Of a DNA stretch of 11,037 bases, positions 1-6,673 are shown piece by piece; position 1 is the stretch's first letter, and each line of letters begins with the position of its first letter. Where the stretch lies: positions 1 to 11,037 of the forward strand of contig DAVB01000054.1 in the NCBI GenBank assembly GCA_002505455.1. The letters run 5' to 3'. The stretch is from Euryarchaeota archaeon UBA52 (GTDB lineage Archaea; Thermoplasmatota; Poseidoniia; Poseidoniales; Thalassarchaeaceae). Both the position numbers and the translations under genes were made by a program. Below the pieces are notes generated by a model. It was not told the DNA's origin, ran no database searches, and saw nothing but the letters and a program-made list of their open reading frames with translations.

Positions 1-198
1 ATACTCCGTGCAATGATGATCGCATCAGTGGTGCTATCCGTATTCCAACCTCTGGCGATTATCTTAGCAACCCCTCCAGCGTTCTACTTCGCTTTCAACA
101 ATGCTCCAAGATGGGCTCTTGAGACGCTTTCTGAACCTTCCAAGAAGGAATACAGGAGAGCAATAAGAAGGGATGCAGTCAGTAAAAAAGAGTCTTAG
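1..198 (+). CDS. C-terminal fragment of an unrecognised membrane protein (5' end outside window)
   Basis: The frame is open from the first base of the window and ends at the TAG at 196-198, giving 65 residues with no in-frame stop before it, so this is most likely the tail of a larger gene; ATG codons at 13 and 16 exist but nothing upstream in view favours them as starts. The visible part begins with a hydrophobic stretch of about 27 residues (MIASVVLSV... to ...AFYFAF) containing prolines, long enough for one membrane segment or a re-entrant pair. It is followed by a polar, strongly basic tail (KKEYRRAIRRD, ending KKES), which by the positive-inside rule would be cytoplasmic. No family motif is recognisable, so no function is given. 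It lies on the same strand as trkA but is separated by a 116-nt spacer with its own promoter-like element, so it need not belong to the Trk operon. Confidence 0.6.
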   Translation: MLRAMMIASVVLSVFQPLAIILATPPAFYFAFNNAPRWALETLSEPSKKEYRRAIRRDAVSKKES

Positions 199-239
199 GA
201 CGTATTATCCATTATTCTACCCATAAACGGGCCACTGAA

Positions 240-310
240 GTAAGAAAAGAGCCTAAAAAATGCAATTTCTCTTACGGTGACGGTTATATCGGACTCGTAT
301 TGCGGTAAGA
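240..310. repeat. Three GTAAGA/TCTTAC hexamers in the trkA upstream spacer
   Basis: GTAAGA occurs at 240-245 and again at 305-310, and its reverse complement TCTTAC lies between them at 270-275. Copies one and two form an inverted pair, as do copies two and three. The second and third copies flank the TATA-like element at 284-289. This arrangement could be an operator for a regulator of the potassium operon, but hexamers are short and chance is a real explanation. The rest of the 116-nt spacer (199-314) shows no terminator-like T-run and no small gene. Confidence 0.25.
284..289 (+). promoter_or_regulatory. TATA-like box for leaderless trkA transcript
   Basis: TTATAT is centred about 28 nt before the trkA ATG. 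Archaeal TATA boxes lie about 26-27 nt before the transcription start, which would put the start within a few bases of the ATG. There is no Shine-Dalgarno match between this box and the start codon, and an in-frame TAA at 306-308 blocks any longer protein. Together this suggests a leaderless mRNA. An A-rich stretch at 254-260 is a weaker alternative TATA element. Confidence 0.45.
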
Positions 311-314
311 ACGG

Positions 315-1724
315 ATGAGAATAATCATCGGAGGGGCCGGCGAGGTCGGCCGCGGAGTGGCCTCTGCCCTCAGACACGAAGGGCGGGACATCGTCCTGAT
401 AGACAATGACCTAGATGCGATAAACGAATCACAGTCAATAGATTGCCTTGTCATCAGCGGATCTGTTCTTTCCAGAAGAACGCTGGTCAAAGCAGGCATA
501 ACGGATGCCGAGATCGTGATAATGTGCACAAACTCTGATGAACTCAATTTGTTATCATGCGCATTCGCAAAGCGAATATTCAGCGAGGAAAATAAATCAT
601 CAAACCGGAGAATAAGGACCATTGCCAGAATATCGGATCGGAAACTTTTGGATCCCGAGTACGGCGCCGGCCCTCTCCCGAAGTGGTCGAAAGCAGACCA
701 CATTGTTTGCGCTGGAGAGGAAATAGTAAGCAGACTTGCAAGCGGATTGGTCGCTCCAGCATTCGAAGAGGCCCTGCCCGTCCACGAGGGCGCATACATA
801 CTCGTTGCCGAGGCAGGAGACGGCAACCCCCTGATCGGCAGTACAGTGAAAGAAATTGGAGACACTTTCTCTTCGCTTCCACCAATCGTCGCGATACAGA
901 CAAACGGGCATTCTGCGAAACTCGATGTCATAGACCATGAGATAGAAATCAAAGACAGAGTCGCGTTTGCCATAACTAGTCTTGACCAATTCAGAGTGGT
1001 ATCATCCGCACTTGGAATACCCCTGGACCCCATCCCCGAACATCCTCGGACACTAGTGTTTGGAGCCACTTCCTTTGGCTCTGAAGTCGCATCACATTAT
1101 CTATCGACAGGGGCTGACGTCGTTGTTATAGAGCCAGACTTGGATCTTGCAAATCAGCTCGTAGGATCGAAGGTAGGGTCTAGCAAGAGGCTTGATGTGA
1201 TACATGGGGATCCTCAAGATGAAGAACTCCTCAAGGAGATAGGCATAGAAGGATTTGATGTGGCTGTAGCAAGTATGGACGACGATAACAGAAACATCGC
1301 CATGGCAATGCAAGCTTCTGACAAGGGTATCCCCAGATCAGGGCTCCTCCTCAAAGATATGGCATTGGTCGAGGCGGTGAAGAGAATTGGCCTCACTAGA
1401 CCAGTAAGTCAGAGGCAAATCACGATTACTTCGATTCTAAGAGCGATACATTTCGGAGATCTTGGAGACTTCAGCGTACCGACATCTCTCAATGATATTG
1501 TAATTGTTTTATTCCATATTATAGAGGAACATCCATTTGTAGGCTCAACAGTTCAAAGCGCTAGCAATAGGCTCAAGGGAACGATGCCGCTCATATTCAG
1601 GGAAAGCGAAGAAGGCGTACGAAGCATAGTTACCGCTGCTGATACGATTATTGCGGAAGGGGATACTGTTGCCATGATCCTCAAACAAGAGCACCTCTCT
1701 CTTGCAGATGAGATAAACGGGTGA
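315..1724 (+). CDS. trkA: TrkA: cytoplasmic NAD-binding regulatory subunit of Trk potassium uptake system
   Basis: This 469-residue protein has the double-RCK layout of full-length TrkA (about 460 residues in E. coli). The first Rossmann domain (about 1-125) has the nucleotide loop GGAGEVG at 6-12, with the acidic D30 at the end of strand two and the typical stretch GITDAEIVIM...NSDELN at 61-78. A first RCK_C domain follows (about 150-232). The second Rossmann domain (about 245-365) has a divergent loop, GATSFG at 250-255, lacking the middle glycine, but retains E273 and the family signature HGDPQDEELL at 297-306. A second RCK_C closes the protein (about 385-457). TrkA forms a ring under the TrkH pore and gates K+ uptake in response to bound nucleotides. 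The trkH gene follows after 6 nt, so the two are almost certainly co-transcribed. The ATG is the only possible in-frame start after the TAA at 306-308. Confidence 0.95.
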   Translation: MRIIIGGAGEVGRGVASALRHEGRDIVLIDNDLDAINESQSIDCLVISGSVLSRRTLVKAGITDAEIVIMCTNSDELNLLSCAFAKRIFSEENKSSNRRIRTIARISDRKLLDPEYGAGPLPKWSKADHIVCAGEEIVSRLASGLVAPAFEEALPVHEGAYILVAEAGDGNPLIGSTVKEIGDTFSSLPPIVAIQTNGHSAKLDVIDHEIEIKDRVAFAITSLDQFRVVSSALGIPLDPIPEHPRTLVFGATSFGSEVASHYLSTGADVVVIEPDLDLANQLVGSKVGSSKRLDVIHGDPQDEELLKEIGIEGFDVAVASMDDDNRNIAMAMQASDKGIPRSGLLLKDMALVEAVKRIGLTRPVSQRQITITSILRAIHFGDLGDFSVPTSLNDIVIVLFHIIEEHPFVGSTVQSASNRLKGTMPLIFRESEEGVRSIVTAADTIIAEGDTVAMILKQEHLSLADEING

Positions 1725-1725
1725 T
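1720..1725 (+). promoter_or_regulatory. Shine-Dalgarno-like GGTGAT before trkH
   Basis: GGTGAT pairs with the ATCACC of the conserved 3' end of 16S rRNA and is 5 nt from the trkH ATG. It overlaps the trkA TGA stop (1722-1724), so a ribosome ending trkA would sit on the trkH initiation site. This supports translational coupling and the ATG at 1731 as start. Confidence 0.5.
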
Positions 1726-1730
1726 GGCTC

Positions 1731-3284
1731 ATGCACTATGACGTAGTCCGATACGTGGTCGGGCAGACTCTCAGAATAATATCCGTCCCATTCATTATAG
1801 CGACATTCGCACTTGCTTTGATGAGCCCAGAGTCTTCATGGCATCTTCCAGTCCATTCATTCGCCGCCCCTGCTTTGATTGCCTTGGTTTTGGGCACGCT
1901 CCTCTGTAGAGTGGACACGGAGGAGATCGAAGAAAGAATCCGCGATAGAGAGGCATTCGCATCCGTCGCCCTGGGTTGGCTGGCGATCGTTCTAATCGGC
2001 ACACTACCCTATTGGCTTGGAGGGATATTTACTGGCCCGGGATCGGATGCCTCATTTTCAGAAACCCTTCAAGGACTCGTCTACTCGCTTTTCGAATCTA
2101 TGGCTGGCTTCACAACCACCGGTGCGACGGTCATCGAAACTTCTTCGAGCCCCATGTGTGCTGAATCTACACCCGATTGCCTTGCAAGCCTCCCCAAGAT
2201 GATTCTGCTTTACAGGTCGGCCACTCAGTGGCTCGGGGGGATGGGCGTCATAATGCTTGGTCTACTGATATTCTCACGCACAGTTGGTGGTGGAAAGTCG
2301 CTTGCAAGAGCCGAGCTCACTGGACCCACGGTATCTCCCACGGGAGTCACTTTCCAATCGACAGCGAGGATCCTGTGGGCAGTCTTCGTTGCGATGACTC
2401 TCATAGAACTCACACTGCTAATTTACCTCACAGACCTATCATTATTCGATTCTGTGAACATATCCATGACCACCATAGCCACTGGCGGCATGACGCCCAC
2501 CGATAGCGGTATCGGGGGCTACGAGTCTGGAATATTGGAATTGATACTAATCTTCTTCATGTTCGTTTCAGGACTCAATTTTGCCGCAATATATCTAATC
2601 GTCATCAAGGCCCAATTTAATGAAATAAAGGACGAGGAGATGAGAAATTATTTCTTCATATGGGTATTATCCATAGCACTAGCTTCTGGATTCATGGCAT
2701 TCGCAGGATCATCCTTCAGCGACTCATTAAGGGAGACTGCATTCACTCTGACCAGCATCATCACAAGTACGGGATACAGTACTGCGGATTGGGGTTCTTG
2801 GAAGTTGTTCCCGAAACTGATACTGCTAATTCTGATGGCCATCGGCGCCACAGCCGGATCGACTAGCGGCGGCCTGAAGGTAATGCGTGCAACTATGCTT
2901 CTCAAAATAGCACGCCGCGAGATCATGACAATCGTCCAACCCAAACGCGTGGTCCCGATCAGGGTGAACGGGGAGGTAGTCGACGAACGCAGGGTCAGTC
3001 TTGCTATCGGGATGATATGCGCTTGGATCCTCCTGTGCGCTATTTCCATACTGATGCTATCCGTCTTAGAGCGAAGTATAGATTTGGAATCTGCAGTATC
3101 GGTAATATTCTCCATGCTTGGTAACACCGGACCTGCTTTGGGGGCCTATGGGCCCACTCACACTTACGCCTCTATGTCCGAGTTCGGTTTGTTGGGCTCT
3201 TCTGTACTCATGTGGCTTGGAAGGCTAGAGATTCTCACTGTCTTGATACTGTTCAACCCTCGTCTATGGTCAAAGAGCAATTGA
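1731..3284 (+). CDS. trkH: TrkH/KtrB family potassium channel-like transporter subunit
   Basis: This 517-residue, very hydrophobic protein is the membrane pore of the Trk system, carrying K+ (with possible Na+ or H+ dependence) into the cell. All four pore loops are present, each with its filter glycine: TTTG at 128-131, ATGG at 250-253, TSTG at 345-348 and GNTG at 464-467. Other family marks are RSATQWLGGMGV at 162-173, the flexible intramembrane gate loop GATAGSTSGGLK at 372-383, and GRLEILT at 497-503 in the last membrane helix. The length fits the TrkH branch, which has extra N-terminal helices compared with KtrB, and the two-RCK TrkA partner supports that choice. A cytoplasmic segment with KIARREIM and KRVVPIRVNGEVVDERR (about 392-421) probably contacts TrkA. 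The start is fixed by the trkA stop just upstream and by an SD-like motif. The stop codon is one base away from the stop of the convergent rfcL. Confidence 0.95.
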   Translation: MHYDVVRYVVGQTLRIISVPFIIATFALALMSPESSWHLPVHSFAAPALIALVLGTLLCRVDTEEIEERIRDREAFASVALGWLAIVLIGTLPYWLGGIFTGPGSDASFSETLQGLVYSLFESMAGFTTTGATVIETSSSPMCAESTPDCLASLPKMILLYRSATQWLGGMGVIMLGLLIFSRTVGGGKSLARAELTGPTVSPTGVTFQSTARILWAVFVAMTLIELTLLIYLTDLSLFDSVNISMTTIATGGMTPTDSGIGGYESGILELILIFFMFVSGLNFAAIYLIVIKAQFNEIKDEEMRNYFFIWVLSIALASGFMAFAGSSFSDSLRETAFTLTSIITSTGYSTADWGSWKLFPKLILLILMAIGATAGSTSGGLKVMRATMLLKIARREIMTIVQPKRVVPIRVNGEVVDERRVSLAIGMICAWILLCAISILMLSVLERSIDLESAVSVIFSMLGNTGPALGAYGPTHTYASMSEFGLLGSSVLMWLGRLEILTVLILFNPRLWSKSN

Positions 3285-3285
3285 T

Positions 3286-4773
3286 TTAGAAGTCCATAAG
3301 AGAAGGCTGATTTGATACAGTTTCGGCTGTTTGCTCATCTTCTTCAGGAGGCATTTCTGGAATTCTCGAGTCATCTTTTATTCGATTGTCATACGCCTTG
3401 GCCATTCTCCTCCCCTCGGTACTGCTGGGACGGACTCCGTTAAGCGCTAGATGGTCTTCTACGGCTAGCCCCAACCTCATGCTCAAATCTATCGAAGAGT
3501 CCTCGAAGCCCGTCCGACCCTCCATTGCTGCTAGCATCAGAGGCAGCAGGTCTTCTCGTGACGATGCCTCGCTCGTGTGAAATAGCTCTGCCAGCTGTGC
3601 GGCAATATCGCTCTTTCTCCAACTCTCTGACCCCCTTCTTAGGAAGTCTGGGTAATTCAGTCGGGGACGAGACGATCTCGCCCCTGCGGCTGCTACACTC
3701 TGCGCTGCAAGAGCCATAGACCAGTAGTATCCTCTGTGCGCAGTACTAAGAAACGTGGTTGCAAGAGCCCTGTCTCCTTTGACCATTCCCGCTGAGATAT
3801 GCCTCAATTCCTCTTCCAGTATCGACTGATTGTTCCATGATATCCAGGCGAGACACTCTCGAGGCTCCTTGTCCGAAGTTCTCAATGCTTGATAGACCTC
3901 AGATCCTGATCCTGATGTGTAGGCGTCAGTGAGGGATTGAAAGACATCTAGGCTAACGTCTCTTCGCGACGTGGAAGATACTCTCCGAACAGTTTGTACA
4001 TCCACATGCGAATCTTTCGATATCTTGGTACAAGCCTGCAGATCCTTTAGCAAAGCACGTAGATCCCCCGGGTTGCCGTCAATCAGTATCTGCAGGGCCT
4101 CTGGATCGATATTCACGCCTTCAGAAGAAAGAACTCTTCGCGATATACGCATCATGGATGAGGGATCCACTCTCTTGAATCGGACGGATTCCGCAAGACG
4201 GTACATCCTGTCTCTATTTGCGCGCCATGATGATCTGCCCCAAAGGCGCATCTCATCATTGCATGTCATCAGCACAGGGTGTTTAGTAGTCCTGAGGAGA
4301 TGCATGACCTCTCCCTTACCGCCTCTGTCTCCGGATATCTTCTTCGTTCGATCATCTGATTCCATTGACCTGATTATCCTCCCCTCGTTCTCTACTGCAA
4401 ATCCTCCACTCAGGTGATCAACCTCATCTAGAAGAATCAAAGTCCTACCAGTTTCGTCAGAACTCCCAAATGCCTTCAAAGATGTATTCTGAGAACCTAT
4501 CGTAGCAGCCCTTCGAATCGCAGCAGCATTTCGCTCCTCAGACGCATTCATTTCTATCACTGACCACCCATAATCCGATGCAGCGGCTCTTGCGATGGTG
4601 GTTTTACCAGTTCCAGGGGGTCCGATGAGTAGCATCCCCCTCTTATCCGGGGTTTGACCATTAGACCATTTATTCAGCCATGCACGAATTTTCCCTATCG
4701 CTTCAGAGTTTCCAACCAGATCCTCAGTGGTGGTCGGGCGATACCCTTCGCTCCAGTCCTGCTCGTTCGCCAC
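3286..4773 (-). CDS. rfcL: Replication factor C large subunit (clamp loader ATPase)
   Basis: This 495-residue AAA+ protein, with four small RFC subunits, opens and loads the PCNA ring at primer-template junctions. The start is GTG; an in-frame TAA lies 9 nt upstream and the next methionine is only at residue 47, so GTG is needed. The RFC-box-like N-terminus WSEGYRPTTTEDLVGN (7-22) is followed by Walker A GPPGTGKT (51-58), Walker B LILLDEVDH (112-120), sensor 1 TCND (170-173) and sensor 2 GDLRALL (236-242). An all-alpha collar region follows. The extreme C-terminus QPSLMDF (489-495) fits the PCNA-interacting QxxLxxF motif expected in archaeal RfcL. Two stretches look longer than in typical archaeal RfcL: about 123-147, between Walker B and sensor 1, and about 174-192, after sensor 1. 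It lies 39 nt downstream of glyS on the same strand. No Shine-Dalgarno motif precedes the GTG. The small subunit gene is not in the window. Confidence 0.95.
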   Translation of the reverse strand: MANEQDWSEGYRPTTTEDLVGNSEAIGKIRAWLNKWSNGQTPDKRGMLLIGPPGTGKTTIARAAASDYGWSVIEMNASEERNAAAIRRAATIGSQNTSLKAFGSSDETGRTLILLDEVDHLSGGFAVENEGRIIRSMESDDRTKKISGDRGGKGEVMHLLRTTKHPVLMTCNDEMRLWGRSSWRANRDRMYRLAESVRFKRVDPSSMMRISRRVLSSEGVNIDPEALQILIDGNPGDLRALLKDLQACTKISKDSHVDVQTVRRVSSTSRRDVSLDVFQSLTDAYTSGSGSEVYQALRTSDKEPRECLAWISWNNQSILEEELRHISAGMVKGDRALATTFLSTAHRGYYWSMALAAQSVAAAGARSSRPRLNYPDFLRRGSESWRKSDIAAQLAELFHTSEASSREDLLPLMLAAMEGRTGFEDSSIDLSMRLGLAVEDHLALNGVRPSSTEGRRMAKAYDNRIKDDSRIPEMPPEEDEQTAETVSNQPSLMDF

Positions 4774-4788
4774 GATGTGTTACTTTAC

Positions 4789-4811
4789 TAGGAGGATGAT
4801 GAACACTCCTA
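4789..4811 (-). other. Small inverted repeat in the glyS-rfcL gap
   Basis: TAGGAG (4789-4794) and CTCCTA (4806-4811) form a perfect 6-bp inverted repeat around an 11-nt loop. It fills most of the 39-nt gap between the glyS stop and the rfcL GTG start. In the shared transcript it would be a weak hairpin beginning a couple of bases after glyS. No T-run follows it on the minus strand, so it is not a convincing terminator; it may be chance or a processing/translation element. Confidence 0.25.
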
Positions 4812-4812
4812 A

Positions 4813-6600
4813 TCAGAAGAGCATATCCAGCCCGTAGCTAGACAGCATGGATTGTAGATCAGCCACACTACATCTTACTTGCCTGCCGTCGTCCCTTCGT
4901 CTGAGGGTTACCGAACTATCTTCCAGCGACTGATGATCCACTGTAATGGCCCACGGTATGCCTGCCTCATCTGCTCTGGCGTATCTTCTCCCGATAGACT
5001 TAGAATTATCATACTGTATTTTCAACCCCCTCACTTTTGAAAGAGTTGCAGCGATAGTTTCCGCCATATCGTCCATCCCATCTTTGTCGAAGAGCGGAAG
5101 GACCACTGCATCGAACGGAGCGGTCTTCTGTGGAAGCCTTAGTACTGCATAATGCTCCCCCTCCTTCACACCCTCCTCATACGCATGATCGAGGATATGC
5201 CATATTATCCGGTCTATCCCGAATGCTGGCTCTACAACATGGGGTGTGTACCATTCACCGGTTACAATACGGTCTTCCGTCCTACGCTCAGCCATGCCTT
5301 CATCGATCGATATCTCTGTGCCGTCATCCAAAGTGACTGTGAATGGCAGAGACTCCGGAATCTCATCAAGATCTCCTATAGCTTTGCTGACTGCTGAAGC
5401 AAGACCCTTGAATGAAGGACCTATCGATGATTGAACTGGGAACCATTTGTCAATCTTCACAGTCTTTGACTCTTTGAAAGACCTCCATGCCCTGAAATCA
5501 CTTTTTCCAGTGTGCATCGCGTGTTGTTCCAAATCATGACATGTCCGATTGGCTATGCCAACACACTCTATCCACCCATGTTCGCCATGCAACTCGCAGT
5601 CCCAGCAATCAGATGCATAATGAGCCATCTCATCCTGTCCGTGTTGCCGGAATCTGAGTCGAGAAGAATCAACCCCAAGTGAGACTACTAATTCGAGAGT
5701 GCGTGCAATGAACCAAGCCACCGTCGGATGGAGTATCAGCCCCTTATCGAGAGCCTCCGACACGGACATTGTCGCTATCTGGCCCGTCGAACTGGGAACC
5801 ATCTGAACAGCAGTTGACCAATCACCGTCTTTTCCTACGGGGGGCTCTTCCGGGTCGAAGAAGTATTCCAATTCGGCCATCGTGAATTCTCTAAGCCTTA
5901 TCATGCCTTGACGGGGACTGATTTCGTTTCTGTAGCCCTTACCCGTCTGAATTCCCCCGAAGGGAAGCTTTTGTCGGAAGTGACGATAGAGCATGGGATA
6001 CTGCATGAACATGCCTTGAGCCGTCTCAGGCCTCAAATATGCAGTTCTACCCCTGCTCATGGCGCCTACAGAAGTTTTGAACATCAGATTCATCGGGACG
6101 CTTTCGGACCAGTCAGTCTTTCCGCATCCCGGACAGACGATCCCTTCTTTTGCCAATGATGAAGAAATCTCATCAGGAGACAAGCCGTCTATATCCTCCA
6201 CGAAACCTTCCAAGAGATGATCAGCTCGGAATACGGACTCACAAGATTTGCAAGTCGTCATTAGATCGTTGAATTCACCAACATGCCCGCTCGCCACAAG
6301 AACCTCCTCAGGCGTTATGGTGGGCGATTCAATCTCGAGTATGTCTCCCGATGAGGACCAGTAGTCAATCCAGGTATCTATGACTCTTCTCCGGATGGAT
6401 GCACCCAGCGGACCGTAGTCAACAAGCCCTGCAACTCCACCGTATGTTTCGAATGCAGGGGCCACGATGCCTCTTCTCCGCATGATGGAGGAAAGCCTCT
6501 CCATGCGCCCCGAATCGCCTCTGGCCATACGGCTCGCTCCGTTGGTACTGATATGAATCAAACCCGTTTCTTGGCGGTCAACAGAGCATATCCTGGCCAT
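4813..6600 (-). CDS. glyS: Glycyl-tRNA synthetase, archaeal/eukaryotic single-chain class II type
   Basis: This enzyme charges tRNA-Gly with glycine using ATP. The 595-residue frame shows the dimeric GlyRS pattern: FETYGGVAGLVDYGPLG at 50-66 (leading into motif 1), a probable zinc site C117/C120 and C156/C159 (CKSC and CPGC), LRPETAQGMF at 189-198, motif 2 around GYRNEISPRQGMIRLREF (222-239), the glycine-site stretch around 343-354, and motif 3 EPAFGIDR at 457-464. The anticodon-binding domain runs from about 493 to 590. The first 24 residues match nothing I know in the family. Homology normally begins near residue 33, and ATG codons at residue 25 (6528) and 33 (6504) give more usual lengths. 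The residue-25 ATG has GGAG 8 nt upstream, whereas the ATG at 6600 has no SD and follows a TAG directly. The start at 6528 (571 residues) is therefore more likely, although the full open frame is given here. rfcL follows in the same direction. Confidence 0.95.
   Translation of the reverse strand: MARICSVDRQETGLIHISTNGASRMARGDSGRMERLSSIMRRRGIVAPAFETYGGVAGLVDYGPLGASIRRRVIDTWIDYWSSSGDILEIESPTITPEEVLVASGHVGEFNDLMTTCKSCESVFRADHLLEGFVEDIDGLSPDEISSSLAKEGIVCPGCGKTDWSESVPMNLMFKTSVGAMSRGRTAYLRPETAQGMFMQYPMLYRHFRQKLPFGGIQTGKGYRNEISPRQGMIRLREFTMAELEYFFDPEEPPVGKDGDWSTAVQMVPSSTGQIATMSVSEALDKGLILHPTVAWFIARTLELVVSLGVDSSRLRFRQHGQDEMAHYASDCWDCELHGEHGWIECVGIANRTCHDLEQHAMHTGKSDFRAWRSFKESKTVKIDKWFPVQSSIGPSFKGLASAVSKAIGDLDEIPESLPFTVTLDDGTEISIDEGMAERRTEDRIVTGEWYTPHVVEPAFGIDRIIWHILDHAYEEGVKEGEHYAVLRLPQKTAPFDAVVLPLFDKDGMDDMAETIAATLSKVRGLKIQYDNSKSIGRRYARADEAGIPWAITVDHQSLEDSSVTLRRRDDGRQVRCSVADLQSMLSSYGLDMLF
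6537..6540 (-). promoter_or_regulatory. GGAG ribosome-binding motif for the internal glyS start at 6528
   Basis: On the minus strand GGAG lies 8 nt before the ATG at 6528-6526, which is residue 25 of the longest glyS frame. A TATA-like TTCATATC on the minus strand near 6550-6557 is about 25 nt before the same ATG. Either element would favour this start over the ATG at 6600. Both cannot serve the same transcript, because that TATA box would give a leaderless message lacking the GGAG. Confidence 0.4.
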
Positions 6601-6605
6601 CTAGG

Positions 6606-6628
6606 GAATACTTGGGAACGAAGTATTC
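6606..6628. promoter_or_regulatory. Interrupted palindrome in divergent glyS-lhr promoter region
   Basis: GAATACTT (6606-6613) and AAGTATTC (6621-6628) are perfect 8-bp reverse complements separated by 7 nt. They sit in the 73-nt spacer between the divergent genes, centred near 6617. Each gene therefore has an identical AAGTATTC pointing towards it. This could be a dimer-binding operator. The AT-rich arms could also act as symmetric TATA-like elements: the right arm would put an lhr start near 6650, just before its SD, and the left arm would put a glyS start near 6583, after the ATG at 6600. The repeat is seen directly; its role is inferred. Confidence 0.45.
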
Positions 6629-6658
6629 ATGTATCGACCGGTTTCGCTGAGGCTGGAT

Positions 6659-6663
6659 AGGTG
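6659..6663 (+). promoter_or_regulatory. Shine-Dalgarno motif AGGTG before lhr
   Basis: AGGTG is complementary to the CACCT of the 16S rRNA 3' end and lies 10 nt before the ATG at 6674. An in-frame TAA (6671-6673) directly precedes that ATG, so it is the first possible ATG in the frame. The motif implies a leadered lhr transcript, unlike trkA. Confidence 0.5.
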
Positions 6664-6673
6664 CCATTACTAA

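Noticed and set aside
199..314. Possible small RNA or tRNA gene in the largest intergenic gap
   Set aside because: No cloverleaf, no conserved T-loop or CCA-like end, and no strong stem beyond the short GTAAGA pairing.
284..1069. Open frame of 261 codons on the minus strand opposite trkA
   Set aside because: It is fully antisense to a gene with clear TrkA domains; its serine-rich, motif-free translation looks like the complement of the trkA codons.
2648..3127. Open frame of 159 codons on the minus strand opposite trkH
   Set aside because: It lies wholly inside trkH, whose third pore loop and gate loop are encoded on the other strand; no motif or start signal supports it.
3260..3300. A shared bidirectional terminator at the trkH-rfcL junction
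   Set aside because: There is only one base between the stops, and no T-rich run or stable stem around them on either strand.
3971..4417. Open frame of 148 codons on the plus strand opposite rfcL
   Set aside because: It covers the rfcL region from downstream of Walker B through sensor 1 and sensor 2 on the other strand, and its translation has no recognisable feature.
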